In this document: one piece after another, positions 25,968 to 34,777 of the stretch
How positions within the stretch are numbered: position 1 is the stretch's first letter
Layout: each line of letters opens with the position of its first letter
DNA from: G963422745 sp965214285
GTDB lineage: Bacteria; Actinomycetota; Acidimicrobiia; Acidimicrobiales; Aldehydirespiratoraceae
Length of the DNA stretch: 64,000 nucleotides
Reading direction: 5' to 3'
NCBI GenBank assembly: GCA_965214285.1
Contig: OZ243946.1
Coordinates: 2,976,001 to 3,040,000 of the forward strand
Translations under genes and position numbers: made by a program
The notes under the pieces: generated by a model
What the model was told of the DNA's origin: nothing
Databases searched by the model: none
The model's input: the letters and a program-made list of their open reading frames with translations, nothing else

Positions 25968-27083
25968 ATGGAGCGCCCCAGTCTCCGCAAGCGTGCGATC
26001 CGAGGAGCCCCGGCTGCAAGGCCGGCCGTTGCCCGGGCGACGGGCGCCAGCCTCACAAGCCGTGGAAGCAGACGGGCCGTCCTCCACGCAGTCTCGGCGC
26101 TGGCGGTCGTGCTGGCTCTGCTGGTCGCCGGATGCTCGGGCGACAGCAACGATTCCTCAGCGGAGCACGGCGACTCCGCTGCGGACGACGCGTCCGAGGC
26201 GCCAGGATCGGCCGACGACGGCGTGGCATCCGAGATCATCCTCACCGACCGGGACGCGTCCCTTGCGGTGTTTACTCAGTTCTTCCTGTTCCCGCCGGAG
26301 TACCACCAGACCCTCAAGGAGTGCATGAAGGCCCAGGGCTTCGAGTACCTGGAGCCTCCGCCGCCGGAGTTCATCATCCCGCTGAACGAGATGACCAGCC
26401 TCCTCGAAGAGGTCGCCGCGCTGGATCCGACAAGCTCGCGGTATCGCAACCGCTACGGCTACGGCGTGAGCACCATCGGTGCATACCTGACCACCGTCAG
26501 CTTGCCGGACGAGGATCCCAATCGGGAGCTGCTTCAGACAATGAGCGATTCCGAGCGGCAGGCCTGGTGGGATGCACTCCAGGGGCCGATAGAGACGGTT
26601 GCCCTCGGCAGCGACGTCTTCGAGAGCGTCGAGATAGGCGGATGCACCAAGGAAGCCGAGGACGCGGCGGGCATCGACTGGAACCTGCTCGAGGAGGATT
26701 CTGTCGCCAACCAGGAGAGGAGGCAGAGAATCGAGGCCTCTGAGGGCTACGTGGAGATGGAGCAGGGCTGGGCCCGCTGCGCAGCCGAGCAGGGACTCGA
26801 CAACCTGGCCTCGTTCGGGGACCAGTACCGCCTGCTCTACGACAAGCTCGCCGAGATCCGAGCGCCCAATCCGTTCGAGAGCCTGACCGACGAGGAGCAT
26901 GCCAACCTCAGCGACGAGGAGCTGGACGAGCTCTACGAGTTGCAGGACCAGCTGTACTCTCTCGAAGACCTCGCGGCGGTTCAGCAGGAGGAACTCGATC
27001 TCGCCCAGCAGCTCGCCGATTGCGACCGGGCCTACTGGTCGGGCTTCGCCGAGCTCGAGGACCAGCTCGACCCGGACGGCTGA
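25968..27083 (+). CDS. Tandem-array lipoprotein, copy 7 of 7
   Basis: A 371-residue paralogue. The basic N-region MERPSLRKRAIRGAP is followed by SRGSRRAVLHAVSALAVVLA and lipobox LLVAGC (C56). The mature domain has KECMKAQGFEYLEPP, FIIPLNEMTSLLEEVAALDP, YRNRYGYGVSTIGAYL, DPNRELLQTM, GGCTKEAEDAAG, RCAAEQGLDNLASF, LYSLEDLAAVQQEELDLAQQ and ADCDRAYWSGF. Its end (LDLAQQLADCD) matches copy 6 more than the others. It is the last copy before tRNA-Glu. Confidence 0.85.
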   Translation: MERPSLRKRAIRGAPAARPAVARATGASLTSRGSRRAVLHAVSALAVVLALLVAGCSGDSNDSSAEHGDSAADDASEAPGSADDGVASEIILTDRDASLAVFTQFFLFPPEYHQTLKECMKAQGFEYLEPPPPEFIIPLNEMTSLLEEVAALDPTSSRYRNRYGYGVSTIGAYLTTVSLPDEDPNRELLQTMSDSERQAWWDALQGPIETVALGSDVFESVEIGGCTKEAEDAAGIDWNLLEEDSVANQERRQRIEASEGYVEMEQGWARCAAEQGLDNLASFGDQYRLLYDKLAEIRAPNPFESLTDEEHANLSDEELDELYELQDQLYSLEDLAAVQQEELDLAQQLADCDRAYWSGFAELEDQLDPDG

Positions 27084-27099
27084 GCAGACCGGCTCAGCC
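27078..27099 (+). terminator. Hairpin at the end of the lipoprotein array
   Basis: GGCTGAGC/GCTCAGCC form a perfect 8-bp stem with a 6-nt loop, overlapping the stop codon of copy 7. There is no T-tract, as is common in high-GC actinobacteria, so the terminator role is an inference. Confidence 0.4.
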
Positions 27100-27188
27100 C
27101 CGACAGCCCCATGGCAGCGCCGGGCGACGGACCCCGCCGGGCACCGCGGGCCCGCTCGGCAAGGCCCGCCGGGGCTGTGCGGCGACCT

Positions 27189-27261
27189 GTACCCCGTACG
27201 GGATTTGAACCCGTGCTACCACCTTGAGAGGGTGGCGTCCTGGGCCGCTAGACGAACGGGG
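27189..27261 (-). tRNA. tRNA-Glu (anticodon CTC)
   Basis: A 73-nt cloverleaf on the minus strand: acceptor GCCCCGT/ACGGGGT (terminal G-U), anticodon stem CCACC/GGTGG with loop CTCTCAA giving CTC, T-loop GGTTCAAATCC. A TAGACT hexamer (27300-27295) lies upstream as a possible -10. It marks the left border of the lower-GC island. Confidence 0.92.
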
Positions 27262-27377
27262 CGTGCTCGTGACCACGGCAGTGGCCGGCAGGCCGAGTCT
27301 AGCGGGGCCAGCGGGCCGCCCGACGCTTAGCCGCAATCACCGCCGTCCTTGAATTTGCGCAAAGCCAAGCATGTGCC

Positions 27378-27468
27378 CTAAACAGCAAATCTCTGGGCTA
27401 GAAGGCTGAATTTTCGGCAGCTCTGCCCTGCCATTTGCTGTTTAGCCTAGACAGGCTAGGCTCAGCAC
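27378..27468 (+). promoter_or_regulatory. AbiE-like operon promoter with nested operators
   Basis: A perfect 13-bp inverted repeat, CTAAACAGCAAAT (27378-27390) and ATTTGCTGTTTAG (27433-27445), lies in an AT-rich stretch. A second inverted repeat, AGCCTAG (27444-27450) and CTAGGCT (27456-27462), follows. TAGGCT (27457-27462) is in the -10 position, starting 12 nt before ATG 27469, and TTTGCT (27434-27439) is 17 nt further up as a possible -35. Both promoter elements therefore sit inside palindromic half-sites, the layout expected for autorepression. Confidence 0.6.
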
Positions 27469-28509
27469 ATGCCTGAGCTGCTGCTTGATCTCCCGTGGGC
27501 CGAGACCCACCAGGACAGAGACCTCCGCGTCCGCCGAGCCGACGAGAGCGTCCTTCGCTTCGACGACGGCATCGATCTGGCAGTGGAGATCCTGCAGCCT
27601 GACCAGTTCGAATCGGCCGAAGAGCTGACCGAAGCTGCCGACGCCGCCAAGGGGCCAGGGTCAGTCGTGCTCGTCGCCGGCGCCATCCCGGTCCCTTGGC
27701 GGGCGCGCCTGCGCTCGGCTGGCGTGAGCTTCATCGACGTGTCCGGCGTCGCCGAGATCGCCTGGCCGCGCCTTGATCTCAGCACCGGCCGGTTCGCCCA
27801 TGAGCAGGCCAGACGACGGGCTGCCCTGCCGCTGCAGAAGGGCCATGCCGTGGTGGTGCAGCGCCTGCTCATCGCCGACCTCAGCTCGGAGACCCCGACG
27901 ATCAGCCAACTGGCGGATTCAGCCGGGGTGTCGGCGTCCACGGCTTCGCGGGCGGTGACCCAGCTCGCCCGGCATGGGCTTGTCCGCAAGCACCGGCGAG
28001 GCTCCTCGGTGCAGATCGGGGTGGTCGACGCGGTGGCTGCGGCCCGGCTGCTCGCCGAACGGACGGGCTGGCCCCACGGCCCGACCCTGTCCGGTTACCT
28101 CTGGGGGCGGAGCGTCTTCGATGTCGCCCAGTCCGTCGCATCAGCCGCGGACAGCTGCGGGCTCCACCTCGCGGTGACCGGCAGAGTCGGACTGGCCTTC
28201 CTGGGCATCTTCGGCACTACCTCGCCTGAGTCCGTGCGCTGCTGGGTCCGTGCCGACAATGGCGGGATCAACGGACTCGATGACATCGCACGAAGTCTCC
28301 GTCTCGAGCCTGCCAGCCCCGAGGAGTGCAACATCAAGCTGACAGCCGATCCTTGGGGCATAGGCACCCTCGACCGCGCCCGAGCCCGCCACGAGCAGTG
28401 GTCAACATGGGTTTCCCACCCGCTGCGCGTCTGGGCCGACCTGCACAGCGAGCCACGGGGAAGTGAGTTCGCCGCCCAGCTCTGGCCGGAGATCGCCCGC
28501 CATGGATGA
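27469..28509 (+). CDS. HTH transcriptional regulator, probable AbiEi-like antitoxin
   Basis: A 346-residue protein. The N-terminal region (about 1-110) resembles a small alpha/beta domain ending VSFIDVSGVAEIAWPRL; residues 125-175 contain a winged helix-turn-helix (ISQLADSAGVSASTASRAVT, then HGLVRKHRRGSSVQI). A C-terminal domain of about 160 residues follows. The gene overlaps a nucleotidyltransferase by 8 nt. In AbiE systems the first gene is a DNA-binding antitoxin that represses its own promoter through inverted repeats, which the upstream region supports. The AbiEi assignment rests on context; an unrelated regulator is possible. Confidence 0.65.
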   Translation: MPELLLDLPWAETHQDRDLRVRRADESVLRFDDGIDLAVEILQPDQFESAEELTEAADAAKGPGSVVLVAGAIPVPWRARLRSAGVSFIDVSGVAEIAWPRLDLSTGRFAHEQARRRAALPLQKGHAVVVQRLLIADLSSETPTISQLADSAGVSASTASRAVTQLARHGLVRKHRRGSSVQIGVVDAVAAARLLAERTGWPHGPTLSGYLWGRSVFDVAQSVASAADSCGLHLAVTGRVGLAFLGIFGTTSPESVRCWVRADNGGINGLDDIARSLRLEPASPEECNIKLTADPWGIGTLDRARARHEQWSTWVSHPLRVWADLHSEPRGSEFAAQLWPEIARHG

Positions 28510-29386
28510 CGGCCTCACCCAGGACAGCTACTCAGACCCGATGAGCGAGACCATTCTCGGACACGCGGCCGACGTTCTGCGATCCTTCGGAAGTGCCTTC
28601 GGCGGCCGCCACCTTGCGATCGTCGGTGGCGCTGTCCCAGGCCTGCTCCTGGCATCTGCGCCCGACGGTCTGCCGCCCCATGTAGGCACCGGCGACCTCG
28701 ACCTCCACCTCTCGCTGCACCTGCTCGACGGCGAGACCGCCGAATACTACGACGCCATCATCGACGGCTTGCGGGGACTAGGCCTTGCTCCCGACAGGAC
28801 TACCAAGCGGGAAGTGAAGTGGCGATGGGTGGGCCTACATCGCGGTGTCCGCCTCCAAGTGGAGTTTCTCTGCCCAACTCGCAGCCACGGCGGACGGCCC
28901 GAACCACCTGCTCCCAACACGCCCGCCGAGGTGAACTTTGGCGGGCACGGCGAGATCGCGGCCCTCGGGGTCAGCTATGGGCATCTCGTGCCCGAGGACA
29001 CAATCACGGTCGAGCGCGAGGTTCGAGCTGCCTCAGGCTGGCTCACATATCCCTTCCCAGTCGCGAACGTCGCTTCTTGGCTCTGCCTCAAGACAGACGC
29101 CATAGTGCTGCGCGACAAGTCCAAGGACGCCTACGACGTCGTCTGGCTGCTCGCAGGGCTCGGACCCAAAGCCGCAGCGGAGCAAGTCGCTGCAAGTCCG
29201 CTTCTGAGGGGACCCAACCGCGGCCCTACGCTCGAGCAGCTGCAGCGGCTCGCGAGGCTCTTCTCCGCTCCCGAAATGGTCGGTCCCGAGTCGTTCCGCC
29301 GGTTTGTCGACGGAACAGCCCATGCAGCCCGCTACGCAGTAGGCACGGTGTCCGAATTCAAGGCCGCAATCGAAGCAACCGTCTGA
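28502..29386 (+). CDS. Nucleotidyltransferase, probable AbiEii-like toxin
   Basis: A 294-residue nucleotidyltransferase-fold protein. It has HLAIVGGAVPGLLLAS and GTGDLDLHLSLHL (the GxxxDxD metal-binding strand of the fold), later VEREVRAAS and LKTDAIVLRDKSKDAYDVVW, the helix of AbiEii/AbiGii-type proteins. ATG 28502 overlaps the upstream stop by 8 nt. Known AbiEii toxins add nucleotides to tRNA or similar and block growth during phage infection; activity here is inferred. It converges with the helicase gene of the DISARM-like operon; the 148-nt gap between them holds no gene. Confidence 0.72.
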   Translation: MDDGLTQDSYSDPMSETILGHAADVLRSFGSAFGGRHLAIVGGAVPGLLLASAPDGLPPHVGTGDLDLHLSLHLLDGETAEYYDAIIDGLRGLGLAPDRTTKREVKWRWVGLHRGVRLQVEFLCPTRSHGGRPEPPAPNTPAEVNFGGHGEIAALGVSYGHLVPEDTITVEREVRAASGWLTYPFPVANVASWLCLKTDAIVLRDKSKDAYDVVWLLAGLGPKAAAEQVAASPLLRGPNRGPTLEQLQRLARLFSAPEMVGPESFRRFVDGTAHAARYAVGTVSEFKAAIEATV

Positions 29387-29534
29387 AGCAGGCCCTCATC
29401 GCCGTCCACCTCACGCGAGATGTCTCATCTCTCGTTGCTCGCCATCGGCGATGCTCTCCGATTCGGCTGCTCGACGGCGTGATCTCCAAACTCGCCGCCA
29501 GCCGAGCCGGGGCGATGCTCTCCGATGTGGACTG

Positions 29535-32500
29535 TCACTTTGCAGGGGCATGGCTCTTGCTGAGCTTCAGTCGCTCACGGACCCGCCTCGTCAACTCTGG
29601 CTCTGGTTGGGCGCTCTGGATTCGCTCCATGAATCGGGGCAAATCGAGTTCCGTCGACACCTTCGCATTGCCGGGGAAGACCACCCTCGCATCATTCGAG
29701 TTATCAACTCCCTTGACGGCGAAGTCAGCTCCTCGCACGACGAGCGACAGGCACTCGCTCCATTCGAGTTCACGGCAGACACCAATGGCCGCCTCTCGGA
29801 CCGCTGACTCCCCGAAGTCAGCGCCGGCGAACAACTCAGCGAGGGCTGGTGGGGGCTTCTCCCTTCTCACTATCTCCGTCCCGCCGACCGAGATCCACAC
29901 AGAGTTGTCGTCCTCGTCCACCGTCGCCTCGTCGCCGTCGGCAATCCGCACGTCGGACAGGCCGTCATCGGCAAGCTGGCGAACGATCAGGCTCGTCAAG
30001 TAGCTGTCGAGACCGAGGGGCCGAATCGCGAGCGGCAGCCGCTTCCGGCCTCGGAGCAGGCCAGCGAGAGTGCAGGCAGCGATCTGTACCGTGTCGTCGG
30101 CACCGGACTCATCGGAAGGCCAATCAAGAAGGGCCTCGACAGAGGGACGAAGCAGCACCATCAACAGCGCCTTCGCTGACCTGAGACCGGTGTCGTCGGA
30201 CGGCCCGAAATCGAGTTCGTTGCGCAGAATGCCCTTGATGGCTCTCAGGCTGCCCTTGAGAACGACAGCGTCTACAGTGGGCGGGGCATTCTCCTCCAGT
30301 ATCGATTCGACGGCTTGCACGACGTCGATGGGTCGCCACGACGAAGCACGATCGACTCCGGAAAGCACATCGACCGCGGCAGAGAACAGCATTCCTTCCG
30401 CATCAGGATCGTCTGGACTGCGATCTGCAAGGGCCGCGCAGAGGTAGTCCGGCAGCAAAGGCTGCTCCGAGTGTCGATCTGTTGGCCGTGCCGGCAGTCG
30501 GAAGCGCTGCCTCAAGGACTTCTTCGAACGGCGACCCGCCAGCGGTGCAATTGGCCGCAGCACGTCCCGAAGCAGTGTGACATTGGCCGGCGCACCGGCG
30601 ATGGCGCCGAGGCGAGCACCGGCGATCCGGTCTGCCCAGTCCAGAGCCGCCACAAGACCGCCATCGCGCGGACCCACCGTCCTGAGAAAGCTGACCAGCT
30701 CATCCAGCTTCACGGCACCTTCGCCGAAGAATCCCGGACTGACGGTGGGCGCGATGACGTCGGGCACATTCTCGTACTCGCGGGCGATGTACTCGTCGAG
30801 TTCCTTCTGAGACCGGAAGTGCGTTCGGCGCACAGCACTCAGCGGGATGGCCCCGCTGGGTGCCCACAGTTGAGTATCCTGATCGCGAAGCGACTTGATT
30901 GCCCAGCCAGGCAAACCTGGTGCGCCGACGAGGTCGACGGCTTCTGGGTCGATCTCGAGCAGCACGGGATAGGCTGTGGAGCCTTCCGAGGTGACGACAT
31001 CTACCAGGGACTGATCGACCGTTCCGCTCAAGAGCGGAATCCTGCCGGGCACCAGAGCGAGCAAGTCCTGATAGTACTTTGGAATTGCGTCCTGCGGCAC
31101 GATCATGCCCGACGACAGAAAGTCCAAGAGGTTATAGCGGTTGGTGAGGAAAACCACTGGACCAACCGGTTCGGACGCGGCCACCAACGTAAGCTTCCGT
31201 CCTGGACGCGTAGGTGGCTGCGCAAGCCTGTCGAGCCTCGGCTTGGGCTTGGCCGGAGCTGATTGGCGCTCCTCCTCGGCAGTCGGAGTCGGCTGGACAG
31301 GCTCTGCCCTCCTTAGCGGCTTCGCTCCCGAATCTCCGGTTCGACCCGGCGGCTGGCAAGCTGAACGCTGATCGCGATCGGCCTCGCTCGGTGACCGAGA
31401 AGGCTCAGCCGTGGATCGCTTGGCCGTTGATGCACTGTCTCGGACCGGCTGACGAGCGAACCGCCGCACACGTTCGGCGGCTTGAGACGCCCGTGAAGGC
31501 TCTGCCCCCTTAGGCGGCTTCGCTCCTGCACCGTCGCCGTCTCGAACCACTTTGTCCACAGCACGACCAACAGCACTAGCTTCAGGCATGGGCTTCTGAG
31601 TCGGCGTGAGTTCAGGATCCTTGGGTGGTTGGGCAGGCTTCACGGACTTCGTCTTGGGCTTGGCCGGGGTTGAGCGATGTTCGTGATCGGTCGTCGGAGC
31701 TGGAGAAGGCGCGGTCGTCTCATCCCTGCTTGCCTGTCTCTCCACGAGATCGGGAGGGAAGGCCTTGAGGACACGAGGCTCCTCGACGCCTGAGTACATA
31801 AGGTAGAGATCATCTCTTGCGCGTGAGATGAGCACGTAGAACATCATCTTGAAGTCAATGCCATCGGGGTCGTCGGTCAATGTCTGCAACTCTGGAATAA
31901 AGACCGTGTCAAACTCTAGTCCCTTGGCGCTCTTGTAGTTGACGATCTTGATGCCTGGATTATCAAAATCAAGGACGTCAGCATTCGAGCCCTTTCCTCC
32001 AACGTAGTTCGCGATCTGATTCGTCCAACTTGGGTCACGTTGCTTCCTCTGCCTCAAAGCTCTTGCAGCTTCGCCCTGCAACTCCCGAGACGGCAGGAAT
32101 ACTCCGATCTCGCGATCTGTGTGGTTCTGTTGGTATCGAGCAATGAAGTCGACCGCCTGTTGGAATGTGTTCGTGGCGATCAGCCTCGGCTTCTCGCCAT
32201 GCCGCTCCGGGAGTTTCGGTAAACCCGTCTTCAAGCCGGTGTAGAAGACCCGCGCCAAGGACGCAATCTCTACCGTGTTCCGATAATTTCGTTCTAAAGT
32301 CTGATAGTTCCAGCGCCCCAACCTATGGGGCGGGTCGTCCGAGTCGATTCCCAGACGTTCTGCAATCTTCTTGATGGTGGAGTTGTTGGGCGTAAGGGTT
32401 TGGTTCTCGTCCGCAAAGACGGTCAAGTTCTTCGAGAGGTAGCGGGCAACCGTATAGAAGGGTGCCGGTAGATCTTGGCCTTCATCGATCAGGAGGTGCG

Positions 32501-32876
32501 GCAGCAAATTTTTCCGTGGAGGTTCCTGATTGATCCTATTCAGTATCTCGGTCCAATCGTAAACGAATCGCTCAATCTCGGGAGGCGTCGCCCTGTACAA
32601 CTTTCGATAAAAGTGGTAGAACCATGAGTGATAGGTGTCTACTACGCCCTTGATGGCGAGCTCGTTGATGGCCGAGCCCACATACTGGGATAGAAGCCGG
32701 GAGTACATCAGCAATCGGACACGTTGACTCCGTTCCGACAGCATGTGCGCTCTATATAGGGCTATCACTGTCTTGCCAGTCCCCGGTGGGCCGGTAACGA
32801 GGTAGACACCATTCAGCGGGAGGTTGTTGATCGTGTCCTGCTCTTTCGACAAATCCTGAAAGGAAGGAAGCCTCAT
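29535..32876 (-). CDS. Large superfamily-I helicase-like protein, third gene of the drmAB operon
   Basis: A 1113-residue protein in three parts. Residues 1-380 are a UvrD/DUF2075-like ATPase: Walker A GPPGTGKT (29-36), Walker B LLIDEGQD (128-135), FADENQT (154-160), KSAKGLEFD (315-323) and SRARDDL (351-357). Residues about 383-575 are a Pro/Lys/Ala/Ser-rich disordered linker. The rest (about 575-1113) is an unrecognised domain starting VVFLTNRYNLLDFLSSG. The ATG overlaps the drmB stop (ATGA), so it is coupled to drmAB. In classical DISARM this place is taken by the PLD nuclease DrmC. The C-terminal domain may be the effector or a DNA-binding part; that is a guess. Confidence 0.85.
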   Translation of the reverse strand: MRLPSFQDLSKEQDTINNLPLNGVYLVTGPPGTGKTVIALYRAHMLSERSQRVRLLMYSRLLSQYVGSAINELAIKGVVDTYHSWFYHFYRKLYRATPPEIERFVYDWTEILNRINQEPPRKNLLPHLLIDEGQDLPAPFYTVARYLSKNLTVFADENQTLTPNNSTIKKIAERLGIDSDDPPHRLGRWNYQTLERNYRNTVEIASLARVFYTGLKTGLPKLPERHGEKPRLIATNTFQQAVDFIARYQQNHTDREIGVFLPSRELQGEAARALRQRKQRDPSWTNQIANYVGGKGSNADVLDFDNPGIKIVNYKSAKGLEFDTVFIPELQTLTDDPDGIDFKMMFYVLISRARDDLYLMYSGVEEPRVLKAFPPDLVERQASRDETTAPSPAPTTDHEHRSTPAKPKTKSVKPAQPPKDPELTPTQKPMPEASAVGRAVDKVVRDGDGAGAKPPKGAEPSRASQAAERVRRFARQPVRDSASTAKRSTAEPSRSPSEADRDQRSACQPPGRTGDSGAKPLRRAEPVQPTPTAEEERQSAPAKPKPRLDRLAQPPTRPGRKLTLVAASEPVGPVVFLTNRYNLLDFLSSGMIVPQDAIPKYYQDLLALVPGRIPLLSGTVDQSLVDVVTSEGSTAYPVLLEIDPEAVDLVGAPGLPGWAIKSLRDQDTQLWAPSGAIPLSAVRRTHFRSQKELDEYIAREYENVPDVIAPTVSPGFFGEGAVKLDELVSFLRTVGPRDGGLVAALDWADRIAGARLGAIAGAPANVTLLRDVLRPIAPLAGRRSKKSLRQRFRLPARPTDRHSEQPLLPDYLCAALADRSPDDPDAEGMLFSAAVDVLSGVDRASSWRPIDVVQAVESILEENAPPTVDAVVLKGSLRAIKGILRNELDFGPSDDTGLRSAKALLMVLLRPSVEALLDWPSDESGADDTVQIAACTLAGLLRGRKRLPLAIRPLGLDSYLTSLIVRQLADDGLSDVRIADGDEATVDEDDNSVWISVGGTEIVRREKPPPALAELFAGADFGESAVREAAIGVCRELEWSECLSLVVRGADFAVKGVDNSNDARVVFPGNAKVSTELDLPRFMERIQSAQPEPELTRRVRERLKLSKSHAPAK

Positions 32877-34777
32877 TGCCCAGGGCTTCCTCGGAGAGCG
32901 GCTTCGGACTTTGCAGCGTCGAGTGCAGACTCGAAGAAACCCGGCAAGTCATCTGAGCCAATCAGAAGTCGGCGATCAAGCAGAATGTTGAAATGATCAC
33001 AACTAGTTTCGGAAACCAGGGTGCAGGCATGGCAAGCACCGATATTGAGGGAATCAAAACCTTGACCATCGCTTTCGATGCAGAGCGGATCTGCCGAACA
33101 CCAGGCGGTTTTCTCTATGGCGCGCATGAGGGTGTCCCGTACGCGCGGCGGCTTGCCACGTCTGACGAGTCCGCCCATCGTGCCCTCGCTGTCGCCGGCA
33201 GCGGTGTAGATCAAGATACCCGCCTGCGGTATGCGTCCTGGCTTAGGCTCCTGAGAGTAGATCCGCTCACGCATTGACGCGGCCGAGTATCCACAGTCGA
33301 ACGCTAGCTGTCGGATCAGAACGTGAGCAAGCGTGTGGAGGAACACAAATCGGGGCGTTGCCGTTGCGCCTGATCGTGACCCGAACAGGCTCCGTTCTCG
33401 TCGTGCCTCCAGATGTCTCACTGCGCTGACAACCTCAGTCCTTACCTCCCATTCGCGGATAGCAGATTCATCAAAGGTGAGAAAGATCCCCTCGCCAAAC
33501 ACCTCGATTGCCGGAAGCCAGCCGAGGTCGTCACCGCGGCGTCCGAGCGCAGGATCAACCATCTTCCCAGCCGGGTTGTTCTCTGGGCGGAGACGGCTGA
33601 ATCCACGAAGAGCACGAACCTCGCGAAGGCGCGTCGCCACAACGACACGAGAGACACGATCGGCCAGTAGCTGACCACTTGGCGCCAATAAGGACTCCTC
33701 ACTCGAGATGAACTCGGCGGGCTTCGTGATGAACCGGTCTCGGACGTCCTGCTCATGGTGATCCTCCTGGAAGGCTAGCCACTCTTCTGTCTTAAGATCC
33801 TGCTTCTTCCCTGGACTTGACCGTCGCCGGCCTGCTATCTCGTCGCGCTCCCGTTTGATGGCGTCATGTACCCGCTGCTCACTGATCTTGAACTTGCTAG
33901 CCAACGACTCGACCAGCATGTCACCAAGAGCACCATCCGGCTCGTCGACCAAGACTCTGAATTCGGCAGTATTGACGAGATCTAGAACCACGTCGGAGTA
34001 GTGCGAGTAGTCAGACGCAGGCGGGATGTCGAGCGCCGAGGCTAAGGTGGGAAAATGTACGTTACTGGCACTACGTTGAACGACTTGGGGAATCGCTTTG
34101 CATGCAACAGCATTATCGTTCTTTTGCCAGGGTTGCTTGCCTGTGCATCTGACGCGAAACTTGTCGAGACTATTGCTCTGGCTCAAATTGGTCAGATTGT
34201 TTTCGGATCCGCAGGTGTTGCATCTGATCCAAAGCGATGCCAGACCGGAACCATAGCGGGCCTCATGCCTTGTGATGAAGCTGAGATCTCGGGACCTGCA
34301 GCGATCTTGGTCACGACCCGAAGCAGGCTCAGCAGCCGACGCGCCAACGTGCGCCCACATCTGCCAAGGTACCTCGTCCATGTGGCCCTCCTCGCAAATC
34401 ACGATAAAGCGCATGGGGACCAGCTGCGTCGAGCCCTTGCACTTGTCGATGCGACACCGAGGCCGCTCGCCAGGCTCTTCGTCGGCCCATCGCCAGAAAT
34501 CCATTCGACGACACTTCGGACAAAACAGCCACTGTGGGAATCTGGCGAAAGGTACCCGTGGACCCCTTTGCCTGAACAGATCGACATTGGCCGGGGCACT
34601 TCGGAAGCCGCTGACTCCAAGATCCTCCTTCAACCGATCTAGTATCACACGATCGCCATGGCCATGCCACATGGCTATGTCACAGGCTACAAGGGACTCG
34701 CCTAGAATGTCGTAAATTGCGCCTACGCCGAAAGGGGCGATCGTCTGGGAGAGGCGAACCGAACGGTCGTGAGACAT
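32873..34777 (-). CDS. drmB: DISARM-like DrmB (DUF1998 protein)
   Basis: A 634-residue protein with the full DrmB pattern. The N-terminus SVRLSQTIAPFGVGAIYDIL is followed by a zinc-like site FCPKC (86, 89) with further cysteines at 108 and 113, then CEEGHMDEVPW. The DUF1998 domain (about 481-600) has HTLAHVLIRQLAFDCGYSAA, ILIYTAAGDSEGTMGGLV, WCSADPLC and ACHACTLVSETSCDHFN. In DISARM, DrmB partners the helicase DrmA to recognise or block incoming DNA. The start is ATG 34777 after GGAGGAG; it shares its A with the drmA stop (TGATG). Coordinates and overlaps show one operon. Family assignment is firm; the antiviral role is by homology. Confidence 0.9.
   Translation of the reverse strand: MSHDRSVRLSQTIAPFGVGAIYDILGESLVACDIAMWHGHGDRVILDRLKEDLGVSGFRSAPANVDLFRQRGPRVPFARFPQWLFCPKCRRMDFWRWADEEPGERPRCRIDKCKGSTQLVPMRFIVICEEGHMDEVPWQMWAHVGASAAEPASGRDQDRCRSRDLSFITRHEARYGSGLASLWIRCNTCGSENNLTNLSQSNSLDKFRVRCTGKQPWQKNDNAVACKAIPQVVQRSASNVHFPTLASALDIPPASDYSHYSDVVLDLVNTAEFRVLVDEPDGALGDMLVESLASKFKISEQRVHDAIKRERDEIAGRRRSSPGKKQDLKTEEWLAFQEDHHEQDVRDRFITKPAEFISSEESLLAPSGQLLADRVSRVVVATRLREVRALRGFSRLRPENNPAGKMVDPALGRRGDDLGWLPAIEVFGEGIFLTFDESAIREWEVRTEVVSAVRHLEARRERSLFGSRSGATATPRFVFLHTLAHVLIRQLAFDCGYSAASMRERIYSQEPKPGRIPQAGILIYTAAGDSEGTMGGLVRRGKPPRVRDTLMRAIEKTAWCSADPLCIESDGQGFDSLNIGACHACTLVSETSCDHFNILLDRRLLIGSDDLPGFFESALDAAKSEAALRGSPGQ

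Noticed and set aside
29447..29526. 16-bp direct repeat (GGCGATGCTCTCCGAT) twice in the gap between the AbiE-like pair and the helicase
   Set aside because: Spacing of 64 nt and lack of a tRNA or integrase make an attachment site unlikely; no gene lies between.
32993..33277. 94-residue plus-strand frame inside drmB
   Set aside because: It is antisense to the DUF1998 domain of DrmB and has no start signal.
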